Below are positions 22,240 to 34,450 of a DNA stretch of 64,000 nt, one piece after another (position 1 is the stretch's first letter; each line of letters starts with the position of its first letter). The position numbers and the translations under genes were made by a program. Where the stretch lies: the NCBI GenBank assembly GCA_012064385.1, contig QRDG01000240.1, positions 108,455-172,454 of the forward strand, written 5' to 3'. This stretch comes from Puccinellia tenuiflora. Its lineage: Eukaryota > Streptophyta > Magnoliopsida > Poales > Poaceae. Below the pieces are notes generated by a model. It worked only from the letters and a program-made list of their open reading frames with translations. It had not been told where the DNA came from and did not search any database.

Positions 22240-25200
22240 TGTAATGTCCCGGGGTTTTCCCCAAATTAGATTTTTTCTTGCTTATGTTTTTGCATCATCA
22301 TGACATCAGCATCATCGCGTCGCATGTTTTTTTGACCGCAAAAATTATTTTTATTAAACCATATTTTATTTTTGCTAAAATTGTCGCCAAAGATTTTTAT
22401 CGAGACAGTCGTCTCCGTTTTCGAAAATTAAATTGCCAATTATTTTGCAAAAGAAAATAATATGTTTTGAGACGCGAGAGAGTAGCCCAAACCGGCCCAA
22501 GCCCACCTAACCTCCAAACCCTAGGGTTTCCCCTGCCTTTTTCCTTTCCCACCCCCTTGCACCTTGCAGCCACCCTCCTCTGTTTTGTCGAATCGCGGAG
22601 ACGCTCTTCCAACCTTCCTTTTTCCCCTTTTCCCCCTCTCTCTTCCCTCTTCTTTTCCTTTTCCTTTTCTTCCTTTTCTTTTCCTCTCTCTCCTTTCTTT
22701 CTTTTCCTCTCTCCTTCCCCCGTGGTCTTCTTCCTCCTGCACACACGCAGCACCCGACCCGCACCCACCCGCCATGGCCGCCCCGACATTCCCCATCGCG
22801 ACCCCGCCGCCTGGAGCTCCTCCTCCTCTCCCCTCCTTCCTCCACCGCACGTCCCGACCCTCTTCCCGCTCGACCTCTCGCGCCATTGCTCCTCCGGCCC
22901 AAGCCCCGCCGCGACCTCCCTCCGGCCGCCGCCTTGCCTCTCCACCCCGCGCCGGCCCGAGCTCCGGTTCCTCCCCTCCATCTTGCTCCTCTCCACCCGC
23001 CTCCCTCTTCCTCTCTCCCCCTTGCGTGCCTCCCCCTTCCCTGCACCGCGCCTGCTCTGGCCGGCCCCTGCTCCTCCTCTCCCGTGTCGGCCTCCGCCGG
23101 CCGCCTCTGCCACGCGCACGTCCCCGACCTCGCGCCACCTCTACCTCCGCCACCACCTCCTCCCGCAGCTCCTCCATGCCCCGCAGCCCCAGCCTCCGGT
23201 CGGCCTTGTCCCCGCTTCCAGCGCCACCGGCTCCCTTCCCCGAGCTGCTCTCCCCGCATCCTCCAGCTCCCTCCTCTGGCCCGCCTCTCCCGCTCGTCGG
23301 CCTCCTCTCCCGCTCGGCCCGTCCCGCGCTCGTCCTCCCGGCCAACCCCGCTCCTCTCTCCTCTCACCCCGTGGCCCTGCTCCCGTGAGCTCCTCCACTC
23401 CTCCCGTCGCTGCCTTGCCGTGCTGCTCGTGTCCCTCCGTTTGAGCCCGTGGATGCAACCCCTGCCTCGTGTCCGTCCCCGATGCACGTGATGTGTTCCC
23501 GACGGTCGGGCTCGTCTCCGTTCCCCGTCTCTGGTGTCGTTCCCCGATCTCCGTTTTCCGTTGTGCATCCCCGACGCCTCCGTGTCGTGTTCCCCGATGT
23601 TTCCCGACGGGAACCCGCAAGTTCCCGTTTCCGTTTCCCGTCGTGAAGCCGTTTTCCCGTCGTGAAATGTTCCCCGTGGATGCCTCCATGACGCATTCCC
23701 GTTTCCCGTCGTGAAGACCCGTGTGCGCCCGTTTCCATTCCACGACACCGCGATGCCGTGAAGCCCGATCCCCAAAGATGGATAAGCCAAGGTCTTCCCC
23801 AACCTTCATGGATACGACAAGGACTACTTCCTCGACGACCGTGCGATACGACAAGATCTTCCCCGACGGGAACCCGCCAAGGTCTACCTCAACCGGAAAA
23901 GCGACAAGTTCTCCGTGTGGATGTCCGTTCAGTGACGGCCGCCATCGTGCGTGTCCGAGAAGACCGGTGTCTGAGTACCCCGATGCCGTGGAACCCCGAC
24001 GGCCCCGAAGCCCGGAATGCCAAAATCCGCCACAACGACGCCCCGAGTACGACTACTTCCACGACGTCGACTACTTCGACTCCGGATGAACGACTACTTC
24101 GACTACAACGACTACTTCCTCTCCGAATCTGAAGTTTCCTCGATCCGACGTGTGAACCCAAACCCTAACCCCTATGCCATATATATATCCGTATCTTATA
24201 AAATCATGCATGCTTAACCAACTTCGCACCTTTATCCATTTAGTTAAATTAAATCAATTTTATTATGGGGTTTTGTCCGGTGCACCTATATTGTGCACCG
24301 ATCCCATTTAAAATGCTTTGCCATGTGTTAGGGAATAAAATTGGACAACTTTTAATTTGTCATGCATCATGTCATCAACATGCCGCTTCTTTTGCCGTAG
24401 TAGTAAAATGCATCTTTTCCGTTGCCCAGTGTTCGTTGCTTCTTCGGGGATAGGCCATTGAGTTGATGTGAGCAACGACAGGTTCTGCTACCTCTACCGG
24501 ATTGCAGGCAAGTGATACTCCCTTGCTATCTTTGCTTGTTTTCTGTCTCTTACTCGTCCTATATTTTGTTCCGTGCTAGCCTTATGTTACGATGCTTGTG
24601 TCTCGATCCTATTTGCATGTTTACCTTGCAGTCATGATATAGCCACAACCCCACATCCTATCACCCTGTTGTTTGTTTACCTTGTTAGCCTTGCGAGTCC
24701 TAGTGCATGCTTAGGTGCTTTGCTTGAGTCTTGTTATCTCTTTATCTAGTCTCGCTTATAACATGATAGCTAGGCTCAACTTAAATGGTAATCTTTATTT
24801 CCTGTTGCGATGGGAATAACTTAATAAAGATAAGGCACCGGCGGAAGGCCAATCGTGGCGTTTTGTTCTGCTAGTGTCGTCTAGGACCCGAGTTCTTTTC
24901 CGCTGATCCAAGACTGAGCGCACTAACCACATGTGGGAGTTCTATGGGCCTCCCCGCAATCTATTACCGGATCCTCAAACCTGTCCAGATGCCACAAGTA
25001 GTTCGGGTGTTTCAGTAGGTCTTGCTGCCTGGTCGTTTATCGAATGTGGACGGAGGGCAATCGTATGAGTGTTCCTCCCGAAGCCGCGCACGCAACGGTT
25101 AGGCCCACCTCGAAGCTTCGGCCGGACTCTCAAAGTGGATCAGACCTAGCTAGGTGGCTCCCTGGACTTGTTTGTAGTGAAGGGAAGTATTGCGTCGAAA

Positions 25201-26077
25201 CCTCCACCGGTACACCTCTAAGCGAGAGTTTCGATGCGTGTGGGTTCATTGGTGCATCCCTGCAGGGTTAAATCTTTTCGAAAAGCCGTGTCCGCGGTTA
25301 TGGACGACTTGGTGAAATGCGCTGGCTAAAAAGATCATAGACAACTTGCACCTAATGATTATAACTTGACTAGTAAGATAGATTACTTGAATAATAACCC
25401 ATAAAACTTGTCCACCGTGTGAGTTGCCCTGATTGCTTCCTCGTGGGTGGTTGATCGAGGGAGTAATACTTGGGCGGTTTTTCATGTGGTGAGTAGTATA
25501 GTTGGTTCCTTCTGCGCTCTCTTACCTTGTCTCTTTTAGACGAAAGTTGTAGTGTGTCTCTATATGTTGTTAGTGCTGCTTGCCGCCGCCTCAATCGCTA
25601 ACCCTCTTCCCCCGGAATTCCAGTTTTGATATCTTGTAAGTATTACTTGCCAGTACTTCTACTAGTACTGACCCCTTCGGGGCTGCTATTCTAATGCAGC
25701 CAACAGGTTTGAAGTCTGACGACGTTAGCTTGGGAATCCCTCCGGCTAGGCTTGGCCTGGGCAGGGATATGGTGTCTTCGTTTATCTTCAGGACTCTTAG
25801 TCTAATTTGTATCTTGTCCGTAGTCGGACGCTACTCGCTTCTGTTGTTATTTGGATCTTTGTATTGTATCTTGGCTCTTGACTCGGTGAGTCGTTGTTGT
25901 ATCTATGTTCTTTTGTGGGTTCCATCGAGAACTGTTGTAATGCTATCACAATTCCACCCGCATAACGTGTGTGTTGCGACGTGCACGTTATGCCTGGTGG
26001 GCGTCCTTTAGGATCGTTATTATGTGGATTTGGCTGGAACGCTAAAATCTGCATAGTACCGATCTTGGGGCGTTACA
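22240..26077 (+). repeat. Left LTR of the long-LTR element
   Basis: Blocks in order are: AT-rich start; CT-rich microsatellite (22,600-22,730); C-rich Pro/Ser-like block to about 23,450; a block with repeated TTCCCGTCGTGAA (23,630-23,725); GACTACTTC repeats (24,048-24,120); an AT-rich end. No tandem promoter element was identified with certainty. Confidence 0.9.
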
Positions 26078-26080
26078 AAG

Positions 26081-26093
26081 TGGTATCAGAGCC
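26081..26093 (+). promoter_or_regulatory. PBS of the long-LTR element
   Basis: TGGTATCAGAGCC lies three bases after the left LTR and is complementary to the initiator tRNA-Met 3' end. It is the same primer type as the Copia element at 6,519. Confidence 0.9.
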
Positions 26094-26521
26094 ATGGTTC
26101 TTCGATACCCCGTGGGTCCAGTCTACCAGTAGGATACCCTAGCTAATGGTCATTGTTTGTAGAGTGTCCAAACTATTTTACTAAAAGCTATTTGAAAATA
26201 TCTCAATAGGATTCTTGTTTATTCCTTACCTCTATTATATTTTCCTCTCTTACCTTTGTGTGATTTAAATCTTCTCTCTTACCTATCTTCCGGTTATAGC
26301 ATCTTCGTGGGTGGATGATCTCTTGCCCTTTTATCCTAATAGGTTCGATCTTCGGAAGCATCTCGACGGACGAACATCACCATCGATGTGAGCAAGAACC
26401 TCTTGTTAGTGGTGTCGAGAAGATCAACATGGCGTGAGAAGATTTGATAGATTATCCTGCTCTTCCTCTCCCCAACGGTAGCGTGGATCTCGAGGCGAGA
26501 TCCCTTGTTAGTGGTGTCGGT

Positions 26522-29500
26522 TGTAATGTCCCGGGGTTTTCCCCAAATTAGATTTTTTGCTTGCTTATGTTTTTGCATCATCATGACATTAGCATCATCG
26601 CCTCGCATGTTTTTGACCACAAAAATTATTTTTATTAAACCCTATTTTATTTTTGCTAAAATTGTCGCCAAAGATTTTTATCGAGACAGTCGTCTCCGTT
26701 TTCGAAAATTAAATTGCCAATTATTTTGCAAAAGAAAATAATATGTTTTGAGACGCGAGAGAGTAGCCCAAACCGGCCCAACCCCACCTAACCTCCAAAC
26801 CCTAGGGTTTCCCCTGCCTTTTTCCTTTCCCACCCCCTTGCACCTTGCAGCCACCCTCCTATATTTTTGTCGAATCGCGGAGACGCCCTTCCACCCTTCC
26901 TTTTTTCCCTTTCCCCCTCTCTCTTCCCTCTTCTTTTCCTTTTCCTTTTCTTCCTTTTCTTTTCCTCTCTCTCTCTCCTTTCTTTCTTTTCCTCTCTCCT
27001 TCCCCCGTGGTCTTCTTCCTCCCGCACACACGCAGCACCCGACCCGCACCCACCCGCCATGGCCGCCCCGACATTCCCCATCACGCCCCCGCCGCCTGGA
27101 GCTCCTCCTCCTCTCCCCTCCTTCCTCCACCGTGCGCCCCGGCCCTCTTCCCGCTCGACCTCCCGCGCCATTGCTCCTCCGGCCCGAGCCCCGCCGCGAC
27201 CTCCCTCCGGCCGCCGCCTTGCCTCTCCACCCCGCGCCGGCCCGAGCTCCGGTTCCTCCCCTCCACCTTGCTCCTCTCCACCCGCCTCCCTCTTCCTCTC
27301 TCCCCCCTTGCGTGCCTCCCCCTTCCCTGCACCGCGCCTGCTCCGGCCGGCCCCTGCTCCTCCTCTCCCGCGTCGGCTGCCGCTGGCCGCCTCTACCACG
27401 CGCACGTCCCCGACCTCGCGCCACCTCGACCTCCGCCACCACCTCCTCCCGCAGCTCCTCCACGCCCTGCAGCCCCAGCCTCCGGCCGGCCTTGTCCCTG
27501 CTTCCAGCACCGCCGGCTCCCTTCCCCGAGCTGCTCTCCCCGCATCCTCCAGCTCCCTCCTCTGGCCCGCCTCTCTGCCGCTCGTCGGCCTCCTCTCCCG
27601 CCCGGCCCGTCCCGCGCTCGTCCTCCCGGCCGACCCCGCTCCTCTCTCTCCTCTCACCCCATGGCCCTGCTCCCGTGAGCTCCTCCACTCCTCCCGTCGC
27701 TGCCTTGCCGTGCTGCCCGTGTCCCTCCGCTTGAGCCCGTGGATGCAACCCCCGCCTCGTGTCCGTCCCCGATGCACGTGATGTGTTCCCGACGGTCGGG
27801 CTCGTCTCCGTTCCCCGTCTCCGTCTCCGGTGTCGTTTCCCGATCTCCGTTTTCCGTTGTGCATCCCCGACGCCTCCGTGTCGTGTTCCCCGATGTTTCC
27901 CGACGGGAACCCGCAAGTTCCCGTTTCCGTTTCCCGTCGTGAAGCCGTTTTCCCGTCGTGAAATGTTCCCCGTGGATGCCTCCGTGACGCATTCCCGTTT
28001 CCCGTCGTGAAGACCCGTGTGCGCCCGTTTCCATTCCACGACACCGCGATGCCGTGAAGCCCGATCCCCGAAGATGGATACGCCAAGGTCTTCCCCAACC
28101 TTTGTGGATACGACAAGGACTACTTCCTCGACGACCGTGCGATACAACAAGATCTTCCCCGACGGGAACCCTCCAAGGTCTACCTCAACCGGAAAAGCGA
28201 CAAGTTCTCCGTGTGGATGTCCGTTCTGTGACGGCCGCCATCGTGCGTGTCCGAGAAGACCGGTGTCCGAGTACCCCGATGCCGTGGAACCCCGACGACC
28301 CCGAAGCCCGGAACGCCAAAATCCGCCACAACGACGCCCCGAGTACGACTACTTCGACTCCGGATGAACGACTACTTCGACTCCGGATGAACGACTACTT
28401 CGACTACTTTGACTACAACGACTACTTCCTCTCCGAATCCGAAGTTTCCTCGATCCAACGTGTGAACCCAAACCCTAACCCCTATGCCATATATATCCGT
28501 ATCTTATAAAATCATGCATGCTTAACCAACTTCGCACCTTATCCATTTAGTTAAATTAAATCAATTTAATTATGGGGTTTTCTCCGGTGCACCTATATTG
28601 TGCACCGATCCCATTTAAAATGCCTTGCCATGTGTTAGGGATAAAATTGGACAACTTTTAATTTGTCATTCATCATGTCATCAACATGCCGCTTCTTTTG
28701 CCGTAGTAGTAAAATGCATCTTTTCCGTTGCCCAGTGTTCGTTGCTTCTTCGGGGATAGGCCGTTGAGTTGATGTGAGCAACGACAGGTTCTGCTACCTC
28801 TACCGGATTGCAGGCAAGTGATACTCCCTTGCTATCTTTGCTTGTTTTCTGTCTATTACTCGTCCTATCTTTTGTTCCTTGCTAGCCTTATGTTACGATG
28901 ATTGTGTCTCGATCCTATTTGCATGTTTACCTTGCAGTCATGATATAGCCACAACCCCACATCCTATCACCCTGTTGTTTGTTTACCTTGTTAGCCTTGC
29001 GAGTCCTAGTGCATGCTTAGGTGCTTTGCTTGAGTCTTGTTACCTCTTATCTAGTCTCGCTTATAACATGATAGCTAGGCTCAACTTAAATGGTAATCTT
29101 TATTTCCTGTTGCGATGGGAATAACTTAATAAAGATAAGGCACCGGCGGAAGGCCAATCGTGGCGTTTTGTTCTGCTAGTGTCGTCTAGGACCCGAGTTC
29201 TTTTCCGCTGATCCAAGACTGAGCGCACTAACCACATGTGAGAGTTCTATGGGCCTCCCCGCAATCTATTACCGGATCCTCAAACCTGTCCAGATGCCAC
29301 AAGTAGTTCGGGTGTTTCAGTAGGTCTTGCTGCCTGGTCGTTTACCGAATGTGGACGGAGGGCAATCGTATGAGTGTTCCTCCCGAAGCCGTGCACGCAA
29401 CGGTTAGGCCCACCTCGAAGCTTCGGCCGGACTCTCAAGGTGGATCAGACCTAGCTAGGTGGCTCCCTGGACTTGTTTGTAGTGAAGGGAAGTATTGCGT

Positions 29501-30384
29501 CGAAACCTCCACCGGTACACCTCTAAGCGAGAGTTTCGATGCGTGTGGGTTCATTGGTGCATCCCTGCAGGGTGAAATCTTTTCGAAAAGTCGTGTCCGC
29601 GGTTATGGACGACTTGGTGAAATGCGCTGGCTAAAAAGATCATAGACAACTTGCACCTAATGATTATAACTTGACTAGTAAGATAGATTACTTGAATAAT
29701 AACCCATAAAACTTGTCCACCGTGTGAGTTGCCCTGATTGCTTCCTCGTGGGTGGTTGATCGAGGGAGTAATACTTGGGCGGGTTTTTGATGTGGTGAGT
29801 AGTATAGTTGGTTCCTTCTGCGCTCTCTTACCTTGTCTCTTTTAGACGAAAGTTGTAGTGTGTCTCTATATGTTGTTAGTGCTGCTTGCCGCCGCCTCAA
29901 TCGCTAACCCTCTTCCCCCGGAATTCCAGTTTTGATATCTTGTAAGTATTACTTGCCAGTACTTCTACTAGTACTGACCCCTTCGGGGCTGCTATTCCAA
30001 TGCAGCCAACAGGTTTGAAGTCTGACGATGTTAGCTTGGGAATCCCTCCGGCTAGGCTTGGCCTGGGTAGGGATATGGTGCCTTCGTTTATCTTCAGGAC
30101 TCTTAGTCCAATTTGTATCTTGTCCGTAGTCGGACGCTACTTGCTTCCGTTGTTATTTGGATCTTTGTATTGTATCTTGGCTCTTGACTCGGTGAGTCAT
30201 TGTTGTATTTATGTTCTTTTGTGGGTTCCATCGAAAACTATTGTAATGTTATCACAATTCCACCCGCATAACGTGTGTGTTGCGACGTGCATGTTAATGC
30301 CTGGTGGGCGTCCTTTAGGATCGTTATTATGCGGATTTGGCTGGAACGCTAAAATCTGCATAGTACCGATCTTGGGGCGTTACA
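26522..30384 (+). repeat. Right LTR of the long-LTR element
   Basis: It is colinear with 22,240-26,077. The GACTACTTC block carries an extra copy of a 24-bp unit (28,344-28,410) relative to the left LTR, and the CT tract length differs. It is immediately followed by the ACCAA target duplication. Confidence 0.9.
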
Positions 30385-30389
30385 ACCAA

Positions 30390-30990
30390 CTACTGCCTCT
30401 CCTAGGGTGTCGCTGATGAGGATCGAGACATCATCGACCATGCTGGCGGTGGCGGTGACTCCATCATATTCACCGGGCCTTCGTCGGAGTGCGTGGCACA
30501 TGGCAGCGATTGATGGTGCCATGCCAGCTGATGAGGTTTTGATGACGTCCATACGTCTTCGGGCCGCACGCAACCTCTTCTACTCGCAAGGTACACCTCC
30601 TCCCAAATCTTTCCTTTCTTTTCTGTTTTCTCGAGTTAATGCAAATTTGGAGAATCTTGGTATAAGTCTGCGAAGTAATCCTGAGGAGAGGTTAGTTTCT
30701 GTTAATGTGCTAAAAATGTTGAGGTGGATCGTTTTAAAGTTACACCTAAAACTAAGGTTTTTGATCACCTGGCTGACTCGGACTTGGATGAGGATGAAGT
30801 GGATGCCAAATATGACGGCCAACTTCTAACTCACCTTGTTGGGGACATGTCAGAGGTAGGGCTGGATGACGCCCGGTTGAAGTCTGTTCTAGACTTAACA
30901 GCTAGGGGTCGTAAGTCTAAATCCTCAAAGAAAATAAATAAACCGTCCAAACGGGCGAGAGTTACCAGTTCAACGAATGTATCCCAATGA
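30390..30990 (+). pseudogene. LINE ORF1, C-terminal part
   Basis: This resumes the LINE after the inserted LTR element. It reads RRSAWHMAAIDGAMPADEVL, then AARNLFYSQG (frame broken near 30,700), then FKVTPKTKVFDHLADSDLDE and a basic tail RGRKSKSSKKINKPSKRARV ending at a TGA (30,988-30,990). 'AARNL' followed by 'KSF..F' and a basic C-terminus is typical of grass LINE ORF1. The stop overlaps the ORF2 start as ATGA. Confidence 0.65.
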
Positions 30991-33900
30991 AAGGCACAAT
31001 ATGGAATAGTAGATGTCTTCGAGACTTAGCTAAATATTTACATATTGCTGATTGTGTTCGGGAACATGAGTTGGACTTCGTCGCAATTAAGGAATCTGGT
31101 AGACGAGATTTCCCGGTGCAAACCTTAGATCACCTTGCTGGTGGCTATGAGTTCACTTAGAAATGAATACCTCCGCGCGGCAAATCGGGGGGAATTTTAC
31201 TTGGCATTAAGGATATTTCCCTGGAATTGTTAGACTTCACGTGTGGCGAGATTCATATTAAACTTCACCTGCGTAATAAGTCTGATGATTTTATGTGGAG
31301 TCTTGTTGTTGTGTACGGTGCCGCCCAAGATGAGCACAAGGCAGCCTTTTTACGGGAACTTGTTAATCTTGCTAAAGATAATCCATACCCTATTCTTATA
31401 GGAGGGGATTTTAATATCCTACGATTTCAGCAAGATAAGAACAATGACCGCTTTGACAACTGTTGGCCTTTTCTGTTCAACGCTGTCATCGACAGCCTGG
31501 ATTTGAGGGAGGTTAATATGTCAGGAAGGCAATATACTTGGGCTAACAATAGATCAGTACCCACATATGAAAAACTTGACCTTGTGCTCATAGATACCGA
31601 ATGGGAAAATAAATACCCTTTGGTTTCGGTGCATGCGCTCGAGTGTATAGACTCGCTTTCTGATCATGCTCCAATACACTTAGATACCGGATATACAAAA
31701 CCACATGGGAAAAACCACAATTCAAATTCAAATACAAAACCTTCACTCTTGATGAATCCCAGAGAGAAGATATCCCACAAGTTTATAACGAGGAGAATGA
31801 CTTTCTCACCGCCCCGTTCACAGTGGACGAGATTAAGAAAGTTGTTTTCCAAATGGAACATAATAAAGCTCCTAGGCCTGATGGCTTTCCAACTGAGTTT
31901 TATCAAAACTTTTGGGATATTATTAAGGTTGATCTAGAGTTGTTCAATGATTTTCATGCTAGACAACTTGAGCTTAATATTGTTACCAAAAATTAAGAAC
32001 GTAGAAAGGATCCAACAATACCGGCCTATCTGTCTTCTTAATGTGAGTTTCAAGATCTTCACTAAAGTAGCAACACTAAGGCTGAACTCAGTAACTGATC
32101 ATGTTATCCGACCCACTCAGACGGCCTTCATGCATGGATGCTATATTTTGGATGGTGTCGTGACCCCGCATGAAACAGTTCATGAATTACACCGTAAAAA
32201 GATGGATGGTGTGATCCTAAAAATTGACTTTGAGAAGGCTTATGACAAAGTGAAATGTCATTTTCTACATCAAGTTTTAAGAATGAAAGGCTTCTCCGAA
32301 ACCTTTTGCTCATGGGTTTACAATTTTGTTTTTGGAGATAGTGTGGCCATCGAAGTCAATGATGATGTTGGAAGCTACTTCAGAACAAAAAAAGGACTAC
32401 GTTAGGGTGACCCACTATCCCCGATATTGTTTAATATTGTGGTGGATATGTTGGCCATCATGATTGAGCGTGCGAAAAACTCAGATCAAATTGCAGGAGT
32501 GGTACCACATCTTGTAGATGGTGGATTATCAATCCTTCAGTACGCCGATGATACTATACTCTTTATGGAACATGATTTTGAGAAAGCGATGAACCTGAAG
32601 TTAATACTGTCAACGTTCGAGCAATTATCAGGATTAAAAATAAATTTCTAAAAGAGCGAGTTTTTTCTTGCTTCGGAAAAGCAAGTCACCATATTGCTGA
32701 GTACACTGAATTATTTGGTTGCCAGCAAGGCCGGTTTCCCGTGTCATATTTGGGGATACCGATTCATTATCGGAGACTCACAAATGCTGAATGAAAACTG
32801 GTCGAGGAACGTTTGGAAAAACGACTTAGCAGCTGAAAAGGAAAATTACTTTCAGTTGACGGGCGTTTAGTACTAAATAATTCGGTCCTTAGTAATATGG
32901 TCCTATACATGTTATCCTTTTTCCAAATACCGAAAGGAGTACTCAAGCGTTTGGATTACTTTCGTTCGAGATTTTTTTGGCAAGGGGACAACGAGAAAAA
33001 GAAATATAGGCTGGCTAAATGGAGTGTACTTTGTCGACCAAAGGACCAGGGGGGCCTACGTATCCAAGACCTATAGGCAAAAAACACCGCACTACTTAGG
33101 CCCTGTTTGGTTGGGCTTATTTCTGGCTTTTAGAATTTTGGCTTATAAGCCACAAAAGCATCTAAATAGGTGCTTTTTTTACTTTGACTTTTGGCTTTTA
33201 ACAGGATATTGTTGTATGATGATATAAGCCAAATCCAAAATCAAAAGCACCTATTTAGCTGCTTTTGTGGCTTATAAGCCAAAAACCTATAAGCCAGAAA
33301 TAAGCCCAACCAAACAGGGCCTTAGTAAGTGGCTTTTCAAGCTTAACTGAGGACGGGGTGTGGCAACAACTCCTGAGAAAAAATGTGCAGGTTCAAAACG
33401 GTATCCCAGTTGTCGTGGAAACCAGGGGATTCACATTTTTCGGCAGGTCTAATGTCGGTAAAGATTAAGTTCTTTTGATATGGATCGTTCTGTATAAAAG
33501 ATGGGTCGGACATACGGTTTTTGGAGGATTCATGGCTGGGAAATGCACCTCTTCGTGAACAATATCCAACATTATACAATATTGCACGTAACAAGAGTGA
33601 CTCGTTAGCGCAGGTGCTGGGTTCTTCCCCACCAAACGTGTCATTCAGACGGGATCTAGCTGGAATAAGACTCGCCTCATGGCAAGCTCTTCAAGAGCGC
33701 TTGGTCGACATCCATCTAGTACCAGAACGTGATGAAAATCTTTACTTGGTACCTTCGCAGAGGGGTAGTCCTAACTAAGGATAACCTGGCAAAGCGGAAC
33801 TGGCAAGGAAGCACAAAATGTGTGTTCTGTCATCATGATGAGAGTATCACGCATTTGTTCTTTGAATGTCAGTTTGCGCGCTCTATATGGTCTGCTATCC

Positions 33901-34253
33901 AAGTGGCTTCGAACATGTATCCACCTAACTCTGTTGCTAATATTTTTGGCAACTGGTTGCAGGGTGTGGATCACACGTTTAGAAAACATATTTGGGTAGG
34001 AGCGATCGCTTTATTATGGTCGCTTTGGCTATATAGAAATGACAGAGTTTTCAACGCTAAATTGTCTTCTCCTATGCAGGTGATCTTCCGTTGTGCTCAT
34101 TATCTCCGGAAGTGGTCTATTCTTCAGAGTCCGGTACACCGAGACCTGTTTACGGAAGTTTGTTTGAGGTTGGAGCAATTGGTGAGAGATGTTTTTACCC
34201 GGCATGGGTGGCAGCATAATTTGCGCATCGGTCCACCATCAACACCACCATAG
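30987..34253 (+). pseudogene. LINE ORF2: endonuclease, reverse transcriptase, zf-RVT
   Basis: From ATG 30,987 the frame encodes an APE-type endonuclease (VVYGAAQDEHKAAFLREL; ILIGGDFNILRF; SDHAPIHL). Stops TAG 31,158-31,160 and TGA 31,164-31,166 interrupt it. The EN-RT junction looks shortened and frameshifted at about 31,690-31,990. RT motifs follow: QQYRPICLLNVSFKIFTK, ILKIDFEKAYDKV, GLR-stop-GDPLSP (TAG 32,403-32,405) and the catalytic YADD at about 32,540. A MITE interrupts it at 33,099-33,321. The C-terminus has the zf-RVT CVFCHHDESITHLFFEC. ORF2 would catalyse target-primed reverse transcription; this copy cannot. Confidence 0.85.
33096..33324. mobile_element. Tourist-type (PIF/Harbinger) MITE
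   Basis: The element spans 33,099-33,321 (223 bp) with terminal inverted repeats starting GGCCCTGTTTGGTTGGGCTT. Matching arms extend about 75 bp into a long hairpin. The 3-bp target duplication TTA is at 33,096-33,098 and 33,322-33,324. It sits in the LINE ORF2 between RT and zf-RVT. Confidence 0.9.
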
Positions 34254-34450
34254 GATTATTTTTTGCCGCATATGATATTTTTTCCTATGAGTCTTTTCCC
34301 TACCTCTTAGAAGCTTTCTTCCGACCGCTTTTTCTTTCGGCTGTGTGCATCTTAGATATGCAAAGGCTGGGTATGGGCATTTCTGGTTTGTATCACCTTG
34401 ATGTAAACTGGTTAAAGTCTAATAAAGCGCTCTTTATCGAAAGCCAAACA

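Larger units (their letters stand above)
22240..30384 (+). mobile_element. Intact non-autonomous LTR element: ~3.85-kb LTRs, 444-bp interior
   Basis: The LTRs are 22,240-26,077 (3,838 bp) and 26,522-30,384 (3,863 bp). Both start TGTAATGTCCCGGGG and end GGGGCGTTACA. The target duplication ACCAA lies at 22,235-22,239 and 30,385-30,389. The internal region is only 26,078-26,521. It has an initiator tRNA-Met PBS (26,081-26,093), no coding capacity and no convincing polypurine tract. The LTR length resembles LARD elements while the interior is TRIM-sized. LTR1 and LTR2 are highly similar with several short indels. All long ORFs inside are low-complexity artefacts of C-rich sequence. Confidence 0.9.
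21010..34450 (+). mobile_element. L1-type LINE, decayed, with nested insertions
   Basis: This is a plus-strand non-LTR retrotransposon: ORF1 from about 21,252 to 30,990, broken by the long-LTR element, then ORF2 30,987-34,253 with endonuclease, reverse transcriptase and zf-RVT regions. The 3' tail ends around AATAAAGCGCTCTTTATCGA (34,421-34,440), a familiar grass LINE terminus. The 5' boundary is approximate and no target duplication was found. Stops and frameshifts show it is inactive. Confidence 0.8.

Noticed and set aside
22397..24161. Long overlapping ORFs on both strands (up to 431 codons) in the left LTR
   Set aside because: They are Arg/Gly-rich on one strand and Pro/Ser-rich on the other. 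That is the expected artefact of C-rich sequence with few AT-containing stops. The frames are not preserved between the two LTRs.
26678..28150. 490-codon minus-strand ORF in the right LTR
   Set aside because: Same low-complexity artefact. The ORF spans CT-rich and C-rich LTR blocks, and its counterpart in the other LTR is broken into several frames.
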